Shown here: positions 26,091 to 34,342 of the stretch, piece after piece
Layout: the number at the start of each line of letters is the position of its first letter
How positions within the stretch are numbered: position 1 is the first letter of the stretch
Origin: an uncultured SAR86 cluster bacterium
GTDB lineage: Bacteria > Pseudomonadota > Gammaproteobacteria > Magnimaribacterales > D2472
NCBI GenBank assembly: GCA_902582355.1
Contig: CACHRR010000008.1
Location: 1 to 37,806 of the forward strand
Direction: 5' to 3'
Length of the DNA: 37,806 bases
The notes under the pieces: generated by a model
Told to the model about the DNA's origin: nothing
The model's database searches: none
The model's input: the letters and a program-made list of their open reading frames with translations, nothing else
Made by a program: the position numbers and the translations under genes

Positions 26091-26484
26091 TTTACCTGAC
26101 AGTAATTACAAAAAGATGATTTTGTTTGGATTGGCGATGTTTTTTATTTTTTTTGGAATTGATCATCTTGTAAATCCTGAGTTTTATTTATCAATAATGC
26201 CACCTTCATTTCCACTTCATTTAGAGGCAGTTTATTTAAGTGGATTTTTTGAAATTTTAGGTGGTACTGGAGTTTTATTTTCAAAGTTTCGTATTATAGC
26301 TGGTTGGGGCTTGGTTGCCTTACTAGTTGCTGTCTATCCAGCAAATATCTATATGGCACTAAATGCAGAGGCATTTCCTAATATCTCGACAGGACTACTC
26401 TATCTTCGTCTAATTCTTCAATTTTTATTTTTTTATTGGGCATACACAGTAACGACACATGCATATAATAAGCATTTAGACTGA
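26065..26484 (+). CDS. MauE/DoxX-like small integral membrane protein
   Basis: This 139-residue protein has four hydrophobic helices (about 18-34, 46-64, 72-93 and 108-128). Helix 1 carries FFIFFGIDHLVNPEFYLSIMPP and is followed by YLSGFFEILGGTGVLF. This pattern resembles the DoxX/MauE four-helix family, which is often annotated as a DoxX-like membrane protein and has mixed redox roles. The start at 26065 overlaps the sulfotransferase end by 26 bp; ATGs at 26116 and 26119 remain possible. Confidence 0.75.
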   Translation: MNHLQEILNLPDSNYKKMILFGLAMFFIFFGIDHLVNPEFYLSIMPPSFPLHLEAVYLSGFFEILGGTGVLFSKFRIIAGWGLVALLVAVYPANIYMALNAEAFPNISTGLLYLRLILQFLFFYWAYTVTTHAYNKHLD

Positions 26485-26491
26485 AAATATT

Positions 26492-26896
26492 ATGTTAAAA
26501 AAATATTCAAGAGCATGTATTAAAGAAATTCTAGAAACTGTAAAAACTATAGCAATTGTTGGTGCGAGTTCAAAATCAGACAGAGATAGCTATAAAGTTA
26601 TGAAGTTTCTAATGAAAAATGGTTTCAAAGTTTTTCCAGTAAACCCTAATGAAAAAATGATTCTAAAGCAAAAATGCTATTCATCACTTTCAGAAATTAA
26701 AGAAAAAGTTGATATGGTAGATATTTTTAGAGCTGATGAATTTATATTAGATCTTGCTAAAGAGGCTATAGAAATTAATGCAAATATTTTTTGGACTCAA
26801 GAGGGTATCTACAATGAACAGGCAGAATTTATTACCAAAAGAAATGGACTTAAAGTAATAATGGATGAATGCCCTAAAAAAATTCTATTATCTTAA
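26492..26896 (+). CDS. CoA-binding domain protein (YccU-like)
   Basis: This 134-residue single-domain Rossmann-type protein matches the YccU/succinyl-CoA-synthetase-alpha CoA-binding fold. TIAIVGASSKSDRDSYKVMKFLMKNGFKVFPVNPNE (19-54) is the nucleotide-binding front. VDMVDIFRADEF follows, then IFWTQEGIYNEQA (about 99-111) and the C-terminal VIMDECPKK. The MDxCPK end is a hallmark of YccU-type proteins. Biochemical role is not established; CoA binding is inferred from the fold. It follows the membrane protein by 7 bp. Confidence 0.85.
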   Translation: MLKKYSRACIKEILETVKTIAIVGASSKSDRDSYKVMKFLMKNGFKVFPVNPNEKMILKQKCYSSLSEIKEKVDMVDIFRADEFILDLAKEAIEINANIFWTQEGIYNEQAEFITKRNGLKVIMDECPKKILLS

Positions 26897-26917
26897 AATT
26901 GGACTAATAATTATATT

Positions 26918-26923
26918 TATAAT
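26918..26923 (+). promoter_or_regulatory. -10-like box 10 bp before a crotonase-fold gene
   Basis: TATAAT lies in ATTTATAATTT. The ATG follows at 26934 with no Shine-Dalgarno, which would give a leader of about 4 bases or none. Confidence 0.35.
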
Positions 26924-26933
26924 TTAATAAGTA

Positions 26934-27740
26934 ATGAAAAAAATTTCAGAAGGTATACTTTTATCAGAAGTAAAAGAAAAATGTATATTAAGGTTAACTC
27001 TCAACGATCCCGATAATAAAAATTCATTATCAGAGGAAATGTTATTAAAACTTTCACAAAATATAAAAGAAGCATCTTTTAAAAAATCAATCAAAGTGAT
27101 AGTTATAGCTGCAAAAGGTGATGTATTCTGTTCTGGCCACAATCTTAAAGAAATTACTGCTGCAAGAAATCATAAAGATAATGGCGCAGAATATTTTAAA
27201 GACTTATTTGATAAGTGCTCTTTATTAATGCAATCTATTGTGAATTGCTCAAAGCCTGTGATTGCAGAGGTATGCGGAATTGCCACTGCTGCTGGATGCC
27301 AGCTAGTCGCAAGTTGTGACTTGGCAATATCTTCAAAATCCTCCAAATTTGCAACTCCTGGAGTAAATTTAGGATTATTTTGTTCAACTCCTATGGTTGC
27401 ATTATCTAGAAATGTTGCTAAAAAAGATGCCATGAAGATGTTATTAACTGGAGATATGATCGACTCTCATGAGGCAAAAAGAATTTCTTTGATTAATGAT
27501 TATGTTTCATCAGAGAACTTAACATCAACAGTAATGGAACTAGCAAACAAAATTGCTGAAAAATCTTCCAAAACAGTAAAAATTGGTAAAGAGGCATTTT
27601 ATAACCAAGTTGAATTAAGTTTATCTGATGCATATAAATATACATCAAATGTAATGGCAGAAAATACAATGAACGATGATGCAAAAGAGGGTATTAGTTC
27701 CTTTATAGATAAACGAAAACCTACTTGGAACGATGATTGA
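26934..27740 (+). CDS. Enoyl-CoA hydratase/isomerase (crotonase) family protein lacking both hydratase glutamates
   Basis: The 268-residue protein is a crotonase-fold enzyme. The acyl-CoA oxyanion hole is formed by FCSGHNLKE and by CGIATAAGCQL. In standard enoyl-CoA hydratases two glutamates act on the double bond. Here those positions appear to be Gln123 (AGCQL in place of GGCEL) and Gly143 (TPGVNLG in place of QPEILLG), so a plain hydratase reaction is unlikely. This pattern resembles the ECHDC3-type members, whose reaction is not settled. It overlaps the apt start by one base (TGATG). The start is chosen at the ATG with a TATAAT nearby. Confidence 0.85.
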   Translation: MKKISEGILLSEVKEKCILRLTLNDPDNKNSLSEEMLLKLSQNIKEASFKKSIKVIVIAAKGDVFCSGHNLKEITAARNHKDNGAEYFKDLFDKCSLLMQSIVNCSKPVIAEVCGIATAAGCQLVASCDLAISSKSSKFATPGVNLGLFCSTPMVALSRNVAKKDAMKMLLTGDMIDSHEAKRISLINDYVSSENLTSTVMELANKIAEKSSKTVKIGKEAFYNQVELSLSDAYKYTSNVMAENTMNDDAKEGISSFIDKRKPTWNDD

Positions 27741-28282
27741 TGGATGACCCATTAAATTTAAAGCAATATATTAGAACTGTAAAAAATTTTCCTATAAGTG
27801 GCATCACTTTTAGAGATATTACGAGTCTTATAGAAACTCCAGTTGCTTTTGTGAAAACTTGTAATGAACTAACCAAAATTACGAAAAAATTTAATGCGAA
27901 TATTGTTGCGAGTATTGAAAGCAGAGGTTTTATTTTTGCAGGCACAATTGCGAGAGATCTTGAGTTGCCATTTGTTTTAGCAAGAAAGCCTGGAAAGTTA
28001 CCAAATAAAACTTTTTCAAAAAGTTTTGACTTAGAATATGGAAGCACTTCAATAGAAATACAAAAAAATACAAAAATTAGCACCGATAATAATATTGTTA
28101 TTGTTGATGATCTAGTGGCTACTGGCGGAACAGCTTTAGCCTGCGCAGAATTATTTACAAATAATTTTAATATTAAGATTGAAAATATATTAATTTTAAG
28201 TGTTATTGATTTACCAGAACTTGGAGGGAGTAAGTTAATAAAGGATAAAGGTTTTAATATTTCAACTATTGTGAGTTATTAA
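27740..28282 (+). CDS. apt: Adenine phosphoribosyltransferase
   Basis: This 180-residue protein makes AMP from adenine and PRPP. It starts MDDPLNLKQYIRTVKNFPISGITFRDITSLIETP, the classic Apt opening. ASIESRGFIFAGTIARDLELPFVLARKPGKLP is the adenine and PPi loop. The PRPP loop VIVDDLVATGGTAL has Asp123-Asp124. The ATG at 27740 overlaps the preceding TGA; a TTG one codon earlier is also possible. Apt fits the purine set, being able to use adenine from the NCS2 permease. nagZ follows after 4 bp. Confidence 0.95.
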   Translation: MDDPLNLKQYIRTVKNFPISGITFRDITSLIETPVAFVKTCNELTKITKKFNANIVASIESRGFIFAGTIARDLELPFVLARKPGKLPNKTFSKSFDLEYGSTSIEIQKNTKISTDNNIVIVDDLVATGGTALACAELFTNNFNIKIENILILSVIDLPELGGSKLIKDKGFNISTIVSY

Positions 28283-28286
28283 TCTA

Positions 28287-29291
28287 ATGGAAGACTTATT
28301 TGGCCCTTTGATGGTTGATGTTGATGGTAAATATCTAAGCGAAGAGGACAAAAATATTTTAAACAATAAATATATTGGGGGGATTATTCTTTTTTCTAAA
28401 AATTTTGAGTCTTTTGAGCAGTTACAAAAATTAATAAAAGAAATTAAAAAAGTTAAAAAAAATATACTTATAGCTGTCGATCAAGAGGGTGGTAGAGTAC
28501 AGAGGTTTCATAACGAATTTACCAAAATACCTTCGATGCAAAATATATCAAAATATGCAATTAAATATAACCATTTAAGAGTCTTTCAGGAAATTGGTTG
28601 GTTAATATCTAGCGAATTAATTGCTTCTGGAGTTGATTTAAATTTTTCTCCAGTTTTAGATCTTGATGAAAATACTTCAAGTATTATTTCCGATAGAGCT
28701 TTTTCAAATGATAAATCTAAAGTAACTAAATTTGCATCTAAATATATTGACGGTATGCATGAAGCTGGAATGAAATCTACAGCAAAACATTTTCCTGGTC
28801 ATGGAGGCGTCCATGAAGATAGTCATATAGATCTGCCAGTTGATGACAGATCACTTGAAGAGCTTTTACAAAATGATATTGAACCTTATCTAAAACTTAA
28901 AGGTAAGATAGATGCTGTAATGTGTGCTCATGTATTATTTTCTTCAATTGATAAGAATATCCCAAGTTATTCAAAATTTTGGATCCAAAAGATTATTCGA
29001 AATAAATTAGATTTTGATTGCATTGTTTTTAGTGATGATTTATCAATGTATGGTGCTGGCGAAGAAAGTTATTACTCAAAAACTCTAAAATCATTAAATG
29101 CTGGTTGTGATATGGTTTTAATTTGTAATAAAAGGAATCATCTAAAAGAAGTTTTAGATAATTTAGAAAAAAGCAGTATCAAATTATCTAATAAATTATC
29201 TAATATGAAGAAATATAAGGATGTAAGTTGGAATGATTTAAATCAAGATAAGAGAGCGCTTAATATTAGAGAGTTGCTTTCTAAGATATAA
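28287..29291 (+). CDS. nagZ: Beta-N-acetylhexosaminidase (NagZ, peptidoglycan recycling)
   Basis: This GH3 glycosidase removes GlcNAc from anhydro-muropeptides in the cytoplasm. At 334 residues it is the single-domain bacterial form. GPLMVDVDGKYLSEEDKNIL, IAVDQEGGRVQRF, KHFPGHGGVHEDSHIDLP (Lys167, with the Asp178/His180 acid-base dyad) and the nucleophile loop FSDDLSMYGA (Asp250) are all present. No signal peptide is seen, consistent with cytoplasmic recycling. It ends 2 bp from the stop of the convergent acyl-CoA synthetase. Confidence 0.95.
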   Translation: MEDLFGPLMVDVDGKYLSEEDKNILNNKYIGGIILFSKNFESFEQLQKLIKEIKKVKKNILIAVDQEGGRVQRFHNEFTKIPSMQNISKYAIKYNHLRVFQEIGWLISSELIASGVDLNFSPVLDLDENTSSIISDRAFSNDKSKVTKFASKYIDGMHEAGMKSTAKHFPGHGGVHEDSHIDLPVDDRSLEELLQNDIEPYLKLKGKIDAVMCAHVLFSSIDKNIPSYSKFWIQKIIRNKLDFDCIVFSDDLSMYGAGEESYYSKTLKSLNAGCDMVLICNKRNHLKEVLDNLEKSSIKLSNKLSNMKKYKDVSWNDLNQDKRALNIRELLSKI

Positions 29292-29293
29292 AA

Positions 29294-31102
29294 TCAAAAA
29301 CCAGCTTCTCCATTTATGATTAATTTATAATAATCAGCATCTAATAAGCTGTAATAATTATCTGAAGGTTTTTTAACGAATATTTTGTTACCTTTAACTT
29401 TATCAAGATGATAAGCTTCCTTTCTTAATTCACCTTTTTTGAGTTTAAAAGTTCCTGTAGTCTCTAGCTCTTCAATAATTCTTATAAATACCGGTTGTGC
29501 ATAACTTGGCAATTTTTTGCATACAAAATCAGAAAAATCATTCCATTTAAATTCATTCAAAGAACAATTAAATGCAACCATTCCAGCACGACCTTCATTC
29601 TTAGGAATTTTAACACCATATACATTAGCCATATTCACTTGATCAAATGAATTTAAAATTTCTGCAACTTCGTTTGTTGAGACATTTTCTGATTTCCATC
29701 TAAAAGTATCTCCTACCCTATCTACAAATTGATAATGTTTTCTTCCTAGAGCAAAGCCAACGTCAACAGTTTTTACTAAATCACCCGTATTAAACCAACG
29801 ATCATCTTTATTAAAAACTCCCGTGATTACTTTTTCCTCACTGGCTTTTTTATCTGTATATCCATTATAAACAGCATTAGGTCCGATCTTTACAATAAGT
29901 AAACCGGGTTGATTTTCATCGACTTCAATATATTTACCTTCCTCATCTTTAACTAAAGTATCTTTTCCAACATCATATTCAAGCAGTGCAATATCTGCAT
30001 TAGTCATACCGATTGTTGCATCTTTATTAAGAAGATTCATGAACATTGCGTTTCCCTCACTAGCGCCATAAATTTCGACAATTCTTTCAACATTAAATCT
30101 GTTTCTAAAGCAATCCCAAAGATCTGGTCTAAGACCATTTCCTACCATCTTAGACATAGGATTATTTTTTTCACTATCACTAGGTTCTTGGAAACTTAGG
30201 TATCTACATAATTCTCCAACATAAACAAAAGCAGTCGTATTATATTTTTTAACTTCTGTCCAAAACGCTGAAGCTGAAAACTTTCTTCTTATAAATGTCG
30301 ATGCACCAACCTGAATACATGCGCATAGACCAAGCATCATGCCTGTTGAGTGATATAAGGGCAAACAGTTATACATACAATCTTCATGATTCATTCTATA
30401 GCCACCTTTAGTAATATTTACTGCAGCAGCAATGATCTTTACGTTTGGAAAAAGTGCAGCTTTTGGTACTCCAGTTGTTCCAGACGTAAAAATATAAAAA
30501 GCTATATCTTTTGCTGTAACTTTGTTTGTTATAGCAAGATTATTAATATTGATTGCATCAAGTTGAAACTTTAAGTCACTTGCCCAATATGGACATTCAT
30601 AATCATCAGTATCTTTAACCCATAAAAAATCTAATTTATTTTTAATATTAATTTTATCCAAAACCTCGCTTAGTGGTATAGAAAGCTCTGCACCAAAAAT
30701 ACATTTTTTTGAATAGGATGAGTTAATACAATGAATTAATGGCTGTCCAGTTAAGCTTGTATTAATCAAAACACCTATGGCACCAATTTTATTTAGAGCT
30801 AAAATACTAATCACATAGTCTGGTCTATTTTCCATGAATAAAACAACACGATCACCGTGATTGACACCATCATTAACTAATTTACTAGCAAGCATATTTG
30901 CAGAATTGTTTATCTGACTATAAGTCCAGGCTTCATTTTCAAAAAAAATAAAGTTTTTATCTCCAAATTGTTTAACAGTTTTTTCAAATGAGTGTGCTAA
31001 TGATGCATTATCATTTGGATTAGGAAATTTATATCTTAAAAGAGGAACTATGTATTTCAATTCATATAAAACTCTAAAAAATTCTTTGATCTTGTTAAAC
31101 AT
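29294..31102 (-). CDS. FATP-like very-long-chain acyl-CoA synthetase (AMP-binding)
   Basis: This 602-residue ANL-superfamily enzyme activates a fatty acid to acyl-CoA via acyl-AMP. The P-loop-like FTSGTTGVPKAAL is around residue 207. CLPLYHSTGMMLGLCACIQVGASTFIRRKFSASAFW is the FATP/SLC27-type middle block. IVEIYGASEGN, DRWFNTGDLVKT and DRVGDTFRWKSENVSTNEVAEIL give the ATP and hinge motifs. PVFIRIIEELETTGTFKLKKGELRKE holds the C-terminal lysine region. The start at 31102 (MFNKIKEFF) is chosen because upstream codons overlap the divergent reductase gene. Chain length is not fixed by sequence. Confidence 0.88.
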   Translation of the reverse strand: MFNKIKEFFRVLYELKYIVPLLRYKFPNPNDNASLAHSFEKTVKQFGDKNFIFFENEAWTYSQINNSANMLASKLVNDGVNHGDRVVLFMENRPDYVISILALNKIGAIGVLINTSLTGQPLIHCINSSYSKKCIFGAELSIPLSEVLDKINIKNKLDFLWVKDTDDYECPYWASDLKFQLDAININNLAITNKVTAKDIAFYIFTSGTTGVPKAALFPNVKIIAAAVNITKGGYRMNHEDCMYNCLPLYHSTGMMLGLCACIQVGASTFIRRKFSASAFWTEVKKYNTTAFVYVGELCRYLSFQEPSDSEKNNPMSKMVGNGLRPDLWDCFRNRFNVERIVEIYGASEGNAMFMNLLNKDATIGMTNADIALLEYDVGKDTLVKDEEGKYIEVDENQPGLLIVKIGPNAVYNGYTDKKASEEKVITGVFNKDDRWFNTGDLVKTVDVGFALGRKHYQFVDRVGDTFRWKSENVSTNEVAEILNSFDQVNMANVYGVKIPKNEGRAGMVAFNCSLNEFKWNDFSDFVCKKLPSYAQPVFIRIIEELETTGTFKLKKGELRKEAYHLDKVKGNKIFVKKPSDNYYSLLDADYYKLIINGEAGF

Positions 31103-31134
31103 ATCTACAATTAATATAAAAAAACTATTTATAT

Positions 31135-31140
31135 TATAAT
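31135..31140 (+). promoter_or_regulatory. -10 box in the FATP/reductase divergent region
   Basis: TATAAT lies 32 bp before the ATG at 31173. The whole 70-bp divergent space is A/T-rich. The minus-strand promoter is not clear. Confidence 0.4.
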
Positions 31141-31172
31141 CCTCTGTTAGAAGTTTATATAGGAAATCAATC

Positions 31173-32336
31173 ATGAATGGATCAAAAAAGTATGATGTTG
31201 TAATATTTGGTGCTACTGGATTTACAGGAAAGCTGGTTGTTGAATATGCTCTATCAAGATATTCAGGATCTGAAATCTCATGGGCTATTGCAGGAAGGAG
31301 CGATAAAAAATTAAATGATTTAAAAGAGAAACTTAAAATTCCTGAGGACATTGGCATAATTAATGTTGATAGTAATGATGAATCATCAGCTCACAATCTC
31401 GTTAACCAAGCAAAATGCATTTTGACAACAGTAGGACCTTATCAATTATATGGAGAGAAAATTATTAGAGCATGCATATCATCTGGAACTGACTACGTGG
31501 ATTTGTGTGGTGAGCCGGCTTGGATGTCTAAAATTATTTCAGAATATTCAAATGATGCAAAGTATTCAGGATCAAGAATAATATTTTCTTGTGGATTTGA
31601 TAGCATTCCATTTGATCTTGGCGTGCTTTTTCTTCAAGAAGAAGTTAAATCTAAAATTAATAAATATGCAAAAGAAATTAGCAGTAGAGTCAGAACTATG
31701 GATGGAGAATTTTCTGGAGGAACTGCTGCTTCTATGAAAGCAACAATTTCTTCTTTAAAAAAAAATCCTGAGCTATTAAGTATTTTAATAAATCCATTTG
31801 CATTATGTGATGGTGTTGAGGGTGTACAACAAAAAGATGATTCTAAAGTAAAATATGATGAAGATCTTCAAACATGGATCGCACCATTTTTTATGGCACC
31901 AATAAACACCAAAAATATTCATAGAACGAATAAATTAATGAACCATATTTATGGAAAAGATTTTTTATATGATGAAATGTGGGTTCAAGGACCTGGTGAA
32001 GAGGGGAAAGCAGCAGCCGAATATATCTCATCAATTAATCCTTTGGGTAACGCTCCTGAACCAGGAGAGGGACCCTCACGCGATAAAAGAGAAAAGGGAA
32101 GTTACGATATTTTATTTTATACGAAAGTTGATAATCATGTTTTTAAAGTATCAGTCTCAGGTGATATGGATCCTGGTTATGGATCTACCTCGAAGATGAT
32201 TTTTGAAAGTGCTTTATGTTTGGTAAAAGAATCAAAAGATTTACTGGGAGGTATATATACTCCTGCTGCGTCAATGGGATTTAAATTAATGAATAGACTT
32301 GAAAAAAATGCTGGACTTACTTTCAAGGTAGAGTAA
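31173..32336 (+). CDS. Saccharopine dehydrogenase-like / trans-acting enoyl reductase family protein
   Basis: This 387-residue NAD(P)-binding protein has a Rossmann opening YDVVIFGATGFTGKLVVEYAL (7-27) and AIAGRSDKKLNDL as the second-strand cofactor site. TTVGPYQLYGEKIIRACISSGTDYVDLCGEPAWM is the block shared with saccharopine-dehydrogenase-like oxidoreductases and the mycobacterial trans-acting enoyl reductase. SCGFDSIPFDLGV follows. This group is usually linked to lipid or polyketide reduction and not to lysine metabolism, and its head-to-head placement with an acyl-CoA synthetase supports a lipid role. Substrate is unknown. It ends 3 bp from a convergent stop. Confidence 0.85.
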   Translation: MNGSKKYDVVIFGATGFTGKLVVEYALSRYSGSEISWAIAGRSDKKLNDLKEKLKIPEDIGIINVDSNDESSAHNLVNQAKCILTTVGPYQLYGEKIIRACISSGTDYVDLCGEPAWMSKIISEYSNDAKYSGSRIIFSCGFDSIPFDLGVLFLQEEVKSKINKYAKEISSRVRTMDGEFSGGTAASMKATISSLKKNPELLSILINPFALCDGVEGVQQKDDSKVKYDEDLQTWIAPFFMAPINTKNIHRTNKLMNHIYGKDFLYDEMWVQGPGEEGKAAAEYISSINPLGNAPEPGEGPSRDKREKGSYDILFYTKVDNHVFKVSVSGDMDPGYGSTSKMIFESALCLVKESKDLLGGIYTPAASMGFKLMNRLEKNAGLTFKVE

Positions 32337-32339
32337 ATT

Positions 32340-32729
32340 TTATAATTCGCCTTTTTCCCTAAGTTTAGCTCTAATTTTAGTAGCACTAATAGATGTTATT
32401 TCGTCTTCAAATATTTCTTCCTCAAACACATACCCAACTCCTCTTCCATAGGTAATATTTGTTATATTTGGTACGAGCATAATTTCATAATCTTTACCTC
32501 TTTTGTAACCATCCTTTGACAGATTCTCATCAATATTTTTACAAACATCTTCCCAACAAAATGGATTATCATCCTGGCCGTCACCACCAGATGAACCTTG
32601 AACATCTCGAACTTGAATAATTACTTGTCCTGTTTTTCTAACACATCTTTTGAATAATTCTTGATGACCACCATGCCAAGGTTGCCATCTCCCCAACATC
32701 TGAACAGTTGGTTTTTTCCAATCAAACAT
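32340..32729 (-). CDS. HxGH nucleotidyltransferase (adenylyl/cytidylyltransferase-like)
   Basis: This 129-residue cytoplasmic enzyme has the nucleotidyltransferase signature GRWQPWHGGHQELF, with HGGH at 19-22, and the C-terminal SISATKIR (113-120) resembling the ISSTxxR ATP-binding motif. It would transfer a nucleotidyl group from a nucleotide triphosphate to a phosphate- or sulfate-like acceptor. The start at 32729 (MFDWKKPTV) overlaps the kinase gene end by 8 bp (ATGTTTGA). ATGs upstream at 32771 would overlap by 50 bp and are less likely. Pairing with an APS-kinase-like gene raises a role in nucleotide-sulfate or sugar-nucleotide supply. It is far shorter than ATP sulfurylase. Confidence 0.75.
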   Translation of the reverse strand: MFDWKKPTVQMLGRWQPWHGGHQELFKRCVRKTGQVIIQVRDVQGSSGGDGQDDNPFCWEDVCKNIDENLSKDGYKRGKDYEIMLVPNITNITYGRGVGYVFEEEIFEDEITSISATKIRAKLREKGEL

Positions 32730-33132
32730 TTTTGAGTATCTCTTTAGCAATAATTTTATGATTATTATCATTCATTTCTGTGACTATAAAATCAGCTTTT
32801 TCAGGTTTTTCAAACATTTTATTTGTATCTTCATATCTTCCAGATTTAATAGTATTCATCCATATTGTTAAATCCGGACTAAAATTTCTTTTAGTATTTT
32901 TTGTCGGACAAACAAAATCACATATTACAATTCTGCCATGACGTTTTTCAAAATCTGCAAGACTTTTCATCCTTAGACTCTGTCTAATTCTTCCTTCAGG
33001 AGAAAAGTCCCAATCATTTGCCATTTTTCTGACTACATCCGCATTGTACCAAGCTGCTTTTAAAAGAGGCTGCAATCTTTCCGCAAGGTATGTCTTCCCA
33101 CTTCCAGGTAAACCCATTACTAATATTTTCAT
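32722..33132 (-). CDS. Adenylylsulfate kinase-like P-loop kinase
   Basis: This 136-residue protein has a P-loop GLPGSGKT (7-14). YNADVVRKMANDWDFSPEGRIRQSLRM follows, which lines up with the DGDNxR...DLGFS..DR..NIRR block of APS kinase (CysC). ICDFVCPTKNTKRNF then resembles the SxISP block. It is shorter than CysC (about 200 residues), and its first motif residue differs (NAD in place of DGD), so the acceptor may not be adenylylsulfate. If it is an APS kinase it would make PAPS for sulfotransferases such as the two at 24.5-26.1 kb. The ATG overlaps the last base of the upstream methyltransferase stop. Confidence 0.7.
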   Translation of the reverse strand: MKILVMGLPGSGKTYLAERLQPLLKAAWYNADVVRKMANDWDFSPEGRIRQSLRMKSLADFEKRHGRIVICDFVCPTKNTKRNFSPDLTIWMNTIKSGRYEDTNKMFEKPEKADFIVTEMNDNNHKIIAKEILKNV

Positions 33133-34235
33133 TAATTGATTTTTTTTATTTTAAATATTTCATTTTCAAAATATATTTCTTTAGTTTGATGAATTAATTT
33201 TTTTACATCATCAAATAACTTTTTGTTTTTTTCTATTTTTAGTATATGTTTTTCAGGAACTTGTCCCACGTATAAAATATTGGCCCATTTTGAGTCAGTA
33301 GCATTTCCAAATAGTTCTGTTACTTTATGATCGGGAGATTTCCTAAAATTAAAATCGTAAATAACAGGCTTTGCAAAAATAAATTTTGATTTGTAATCTA
33401 AAGCATTTTCTTTTAAGTAATTAATAATATCATTAGCATTGTTCGGAAAAGCCTCAAAATCACTAAAAGCACTTTTGAGAATCTTCTGTATTGATTTTCC
33501 ACCAATTGAATGAGTAATTATTAGAGATCCATCTTTGTTTAATAAATTCATGAGCGGCTTGATAACATTATTAACTTTCATTTTTACAGATGATGCAGCT
33601 CTATATGCTTGAGAGGCAACTACTAAATCATATTTATTGTTGTCATATTTAAGATTGATAAAAGGCATTAGGTATTTTTTGTGATCTTCTCTATATATTT
33701 TTATTATGCAGGGGTTTGCATATGATGTTTTTCCTAATTTATTAATTTCAATACCCCAGTTCCTTTTAATAAAGTTTCCAATTGATGCTCCAGTAATTTG
33801 TTTATTAAAATCAAAAGAATTATTACTTTTCAAGACTAATTCAAAAGATTTAATTTTTTTACTATTAATTCTTTTCAAATTTTCTACATTATGAATTTCA
33901 GAAAATTTTACATTAGTCATAGTAACTAATAAGTTAGGATGTTCAACAAACCTGTCTGGCATTTTTTCAATTGTGTTTTTAAGATCTTCAAAACTTACTT
34001 CTTTTCCTGTCATTAGCAATGAACTATATGGATGATATCTATGAAATCCTTTAATAAGATTTGAATTTATTGTTCCATCACCAGTCCCTGCATCAAGTAT
34101 TCTTAAGAAACTTTTATTTTTAGGAAGTTTTGAAATATAAGGATACAGCCTCTCCGAGATTGCTTTTTTTTCTCCCGTATTTTGGATAAAAGATAAATAT
34201 TTTAACCTATCGTCAAAGAACCTTTTTTTCCCCAT
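33132..34235 (-). CDS. SAM-dependent methyltransferase-like protein
   Basis: This 367-residue protein has a clear SAM motif I, LRILDAGTGDGTI (44-56), and a later KYDLVVASQAYRAASSV in the position of motif II. NKDGSLIITHSIGG is the motif III-like strand. The long middle and C-terminal parts are not recognised. It is first in a three-gene operon with the kinase and nucleotidyltransferase; its stop overlaps the kinase ATG by one base (TAATG), so all three appear translationally coupled. It could modify the same small molecule or glycan precursor. A stretch of A/T-rich DNA with no gene lies upstream (34236-34342). Confidence 0.7.
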   Translation of the reverse strand: MGKKRFFDDRLKYLSFIQNTGEKKAISERLYPYISKLPKNKSFLRILDAGTGDGTINSNLIKGFHRYHPYSSLLMTGKEVSFEDLKNTIEKMPDRFVEHPNLLVTMTNVKFSEIHNVENLKRINSKKIKSFELVLKSNNSFDFNKQITGASIGNFIKRNWGIEINKLGKTSYANPCIIKIYREDHKKYLMPFINLKYDNNKYDLVVASQAYRAASSVKMKVNNVIKPLMNLLNKDGSLIITHSIGGKSIQKILKSAFSDFEAFPNNANDIINYLKENALDYKSKFIFAKPVIYDFNFRKSPDHKVTELFGNATDSKWANILYVGQVPEKHILKIEKNKKLFDDVKKLIHQTKEIYFENEIFKIKKIN

Positions 34236-34342
34236 TTTTCCCTCCCTAAAAGACTATATAAATAAAATTCTAAATAAGCAAATAATCCATTTACTCTTGA
34301 GATATTTTCCGATTAAAATACAGATAAATTTAAGGATAACAT

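Noticed and set aside
31103-31357. N-terminal extension of the FATP-like synthetase
   Set aside because: It would run antisense through the start of the reductase gene, and the family start fits 31102.
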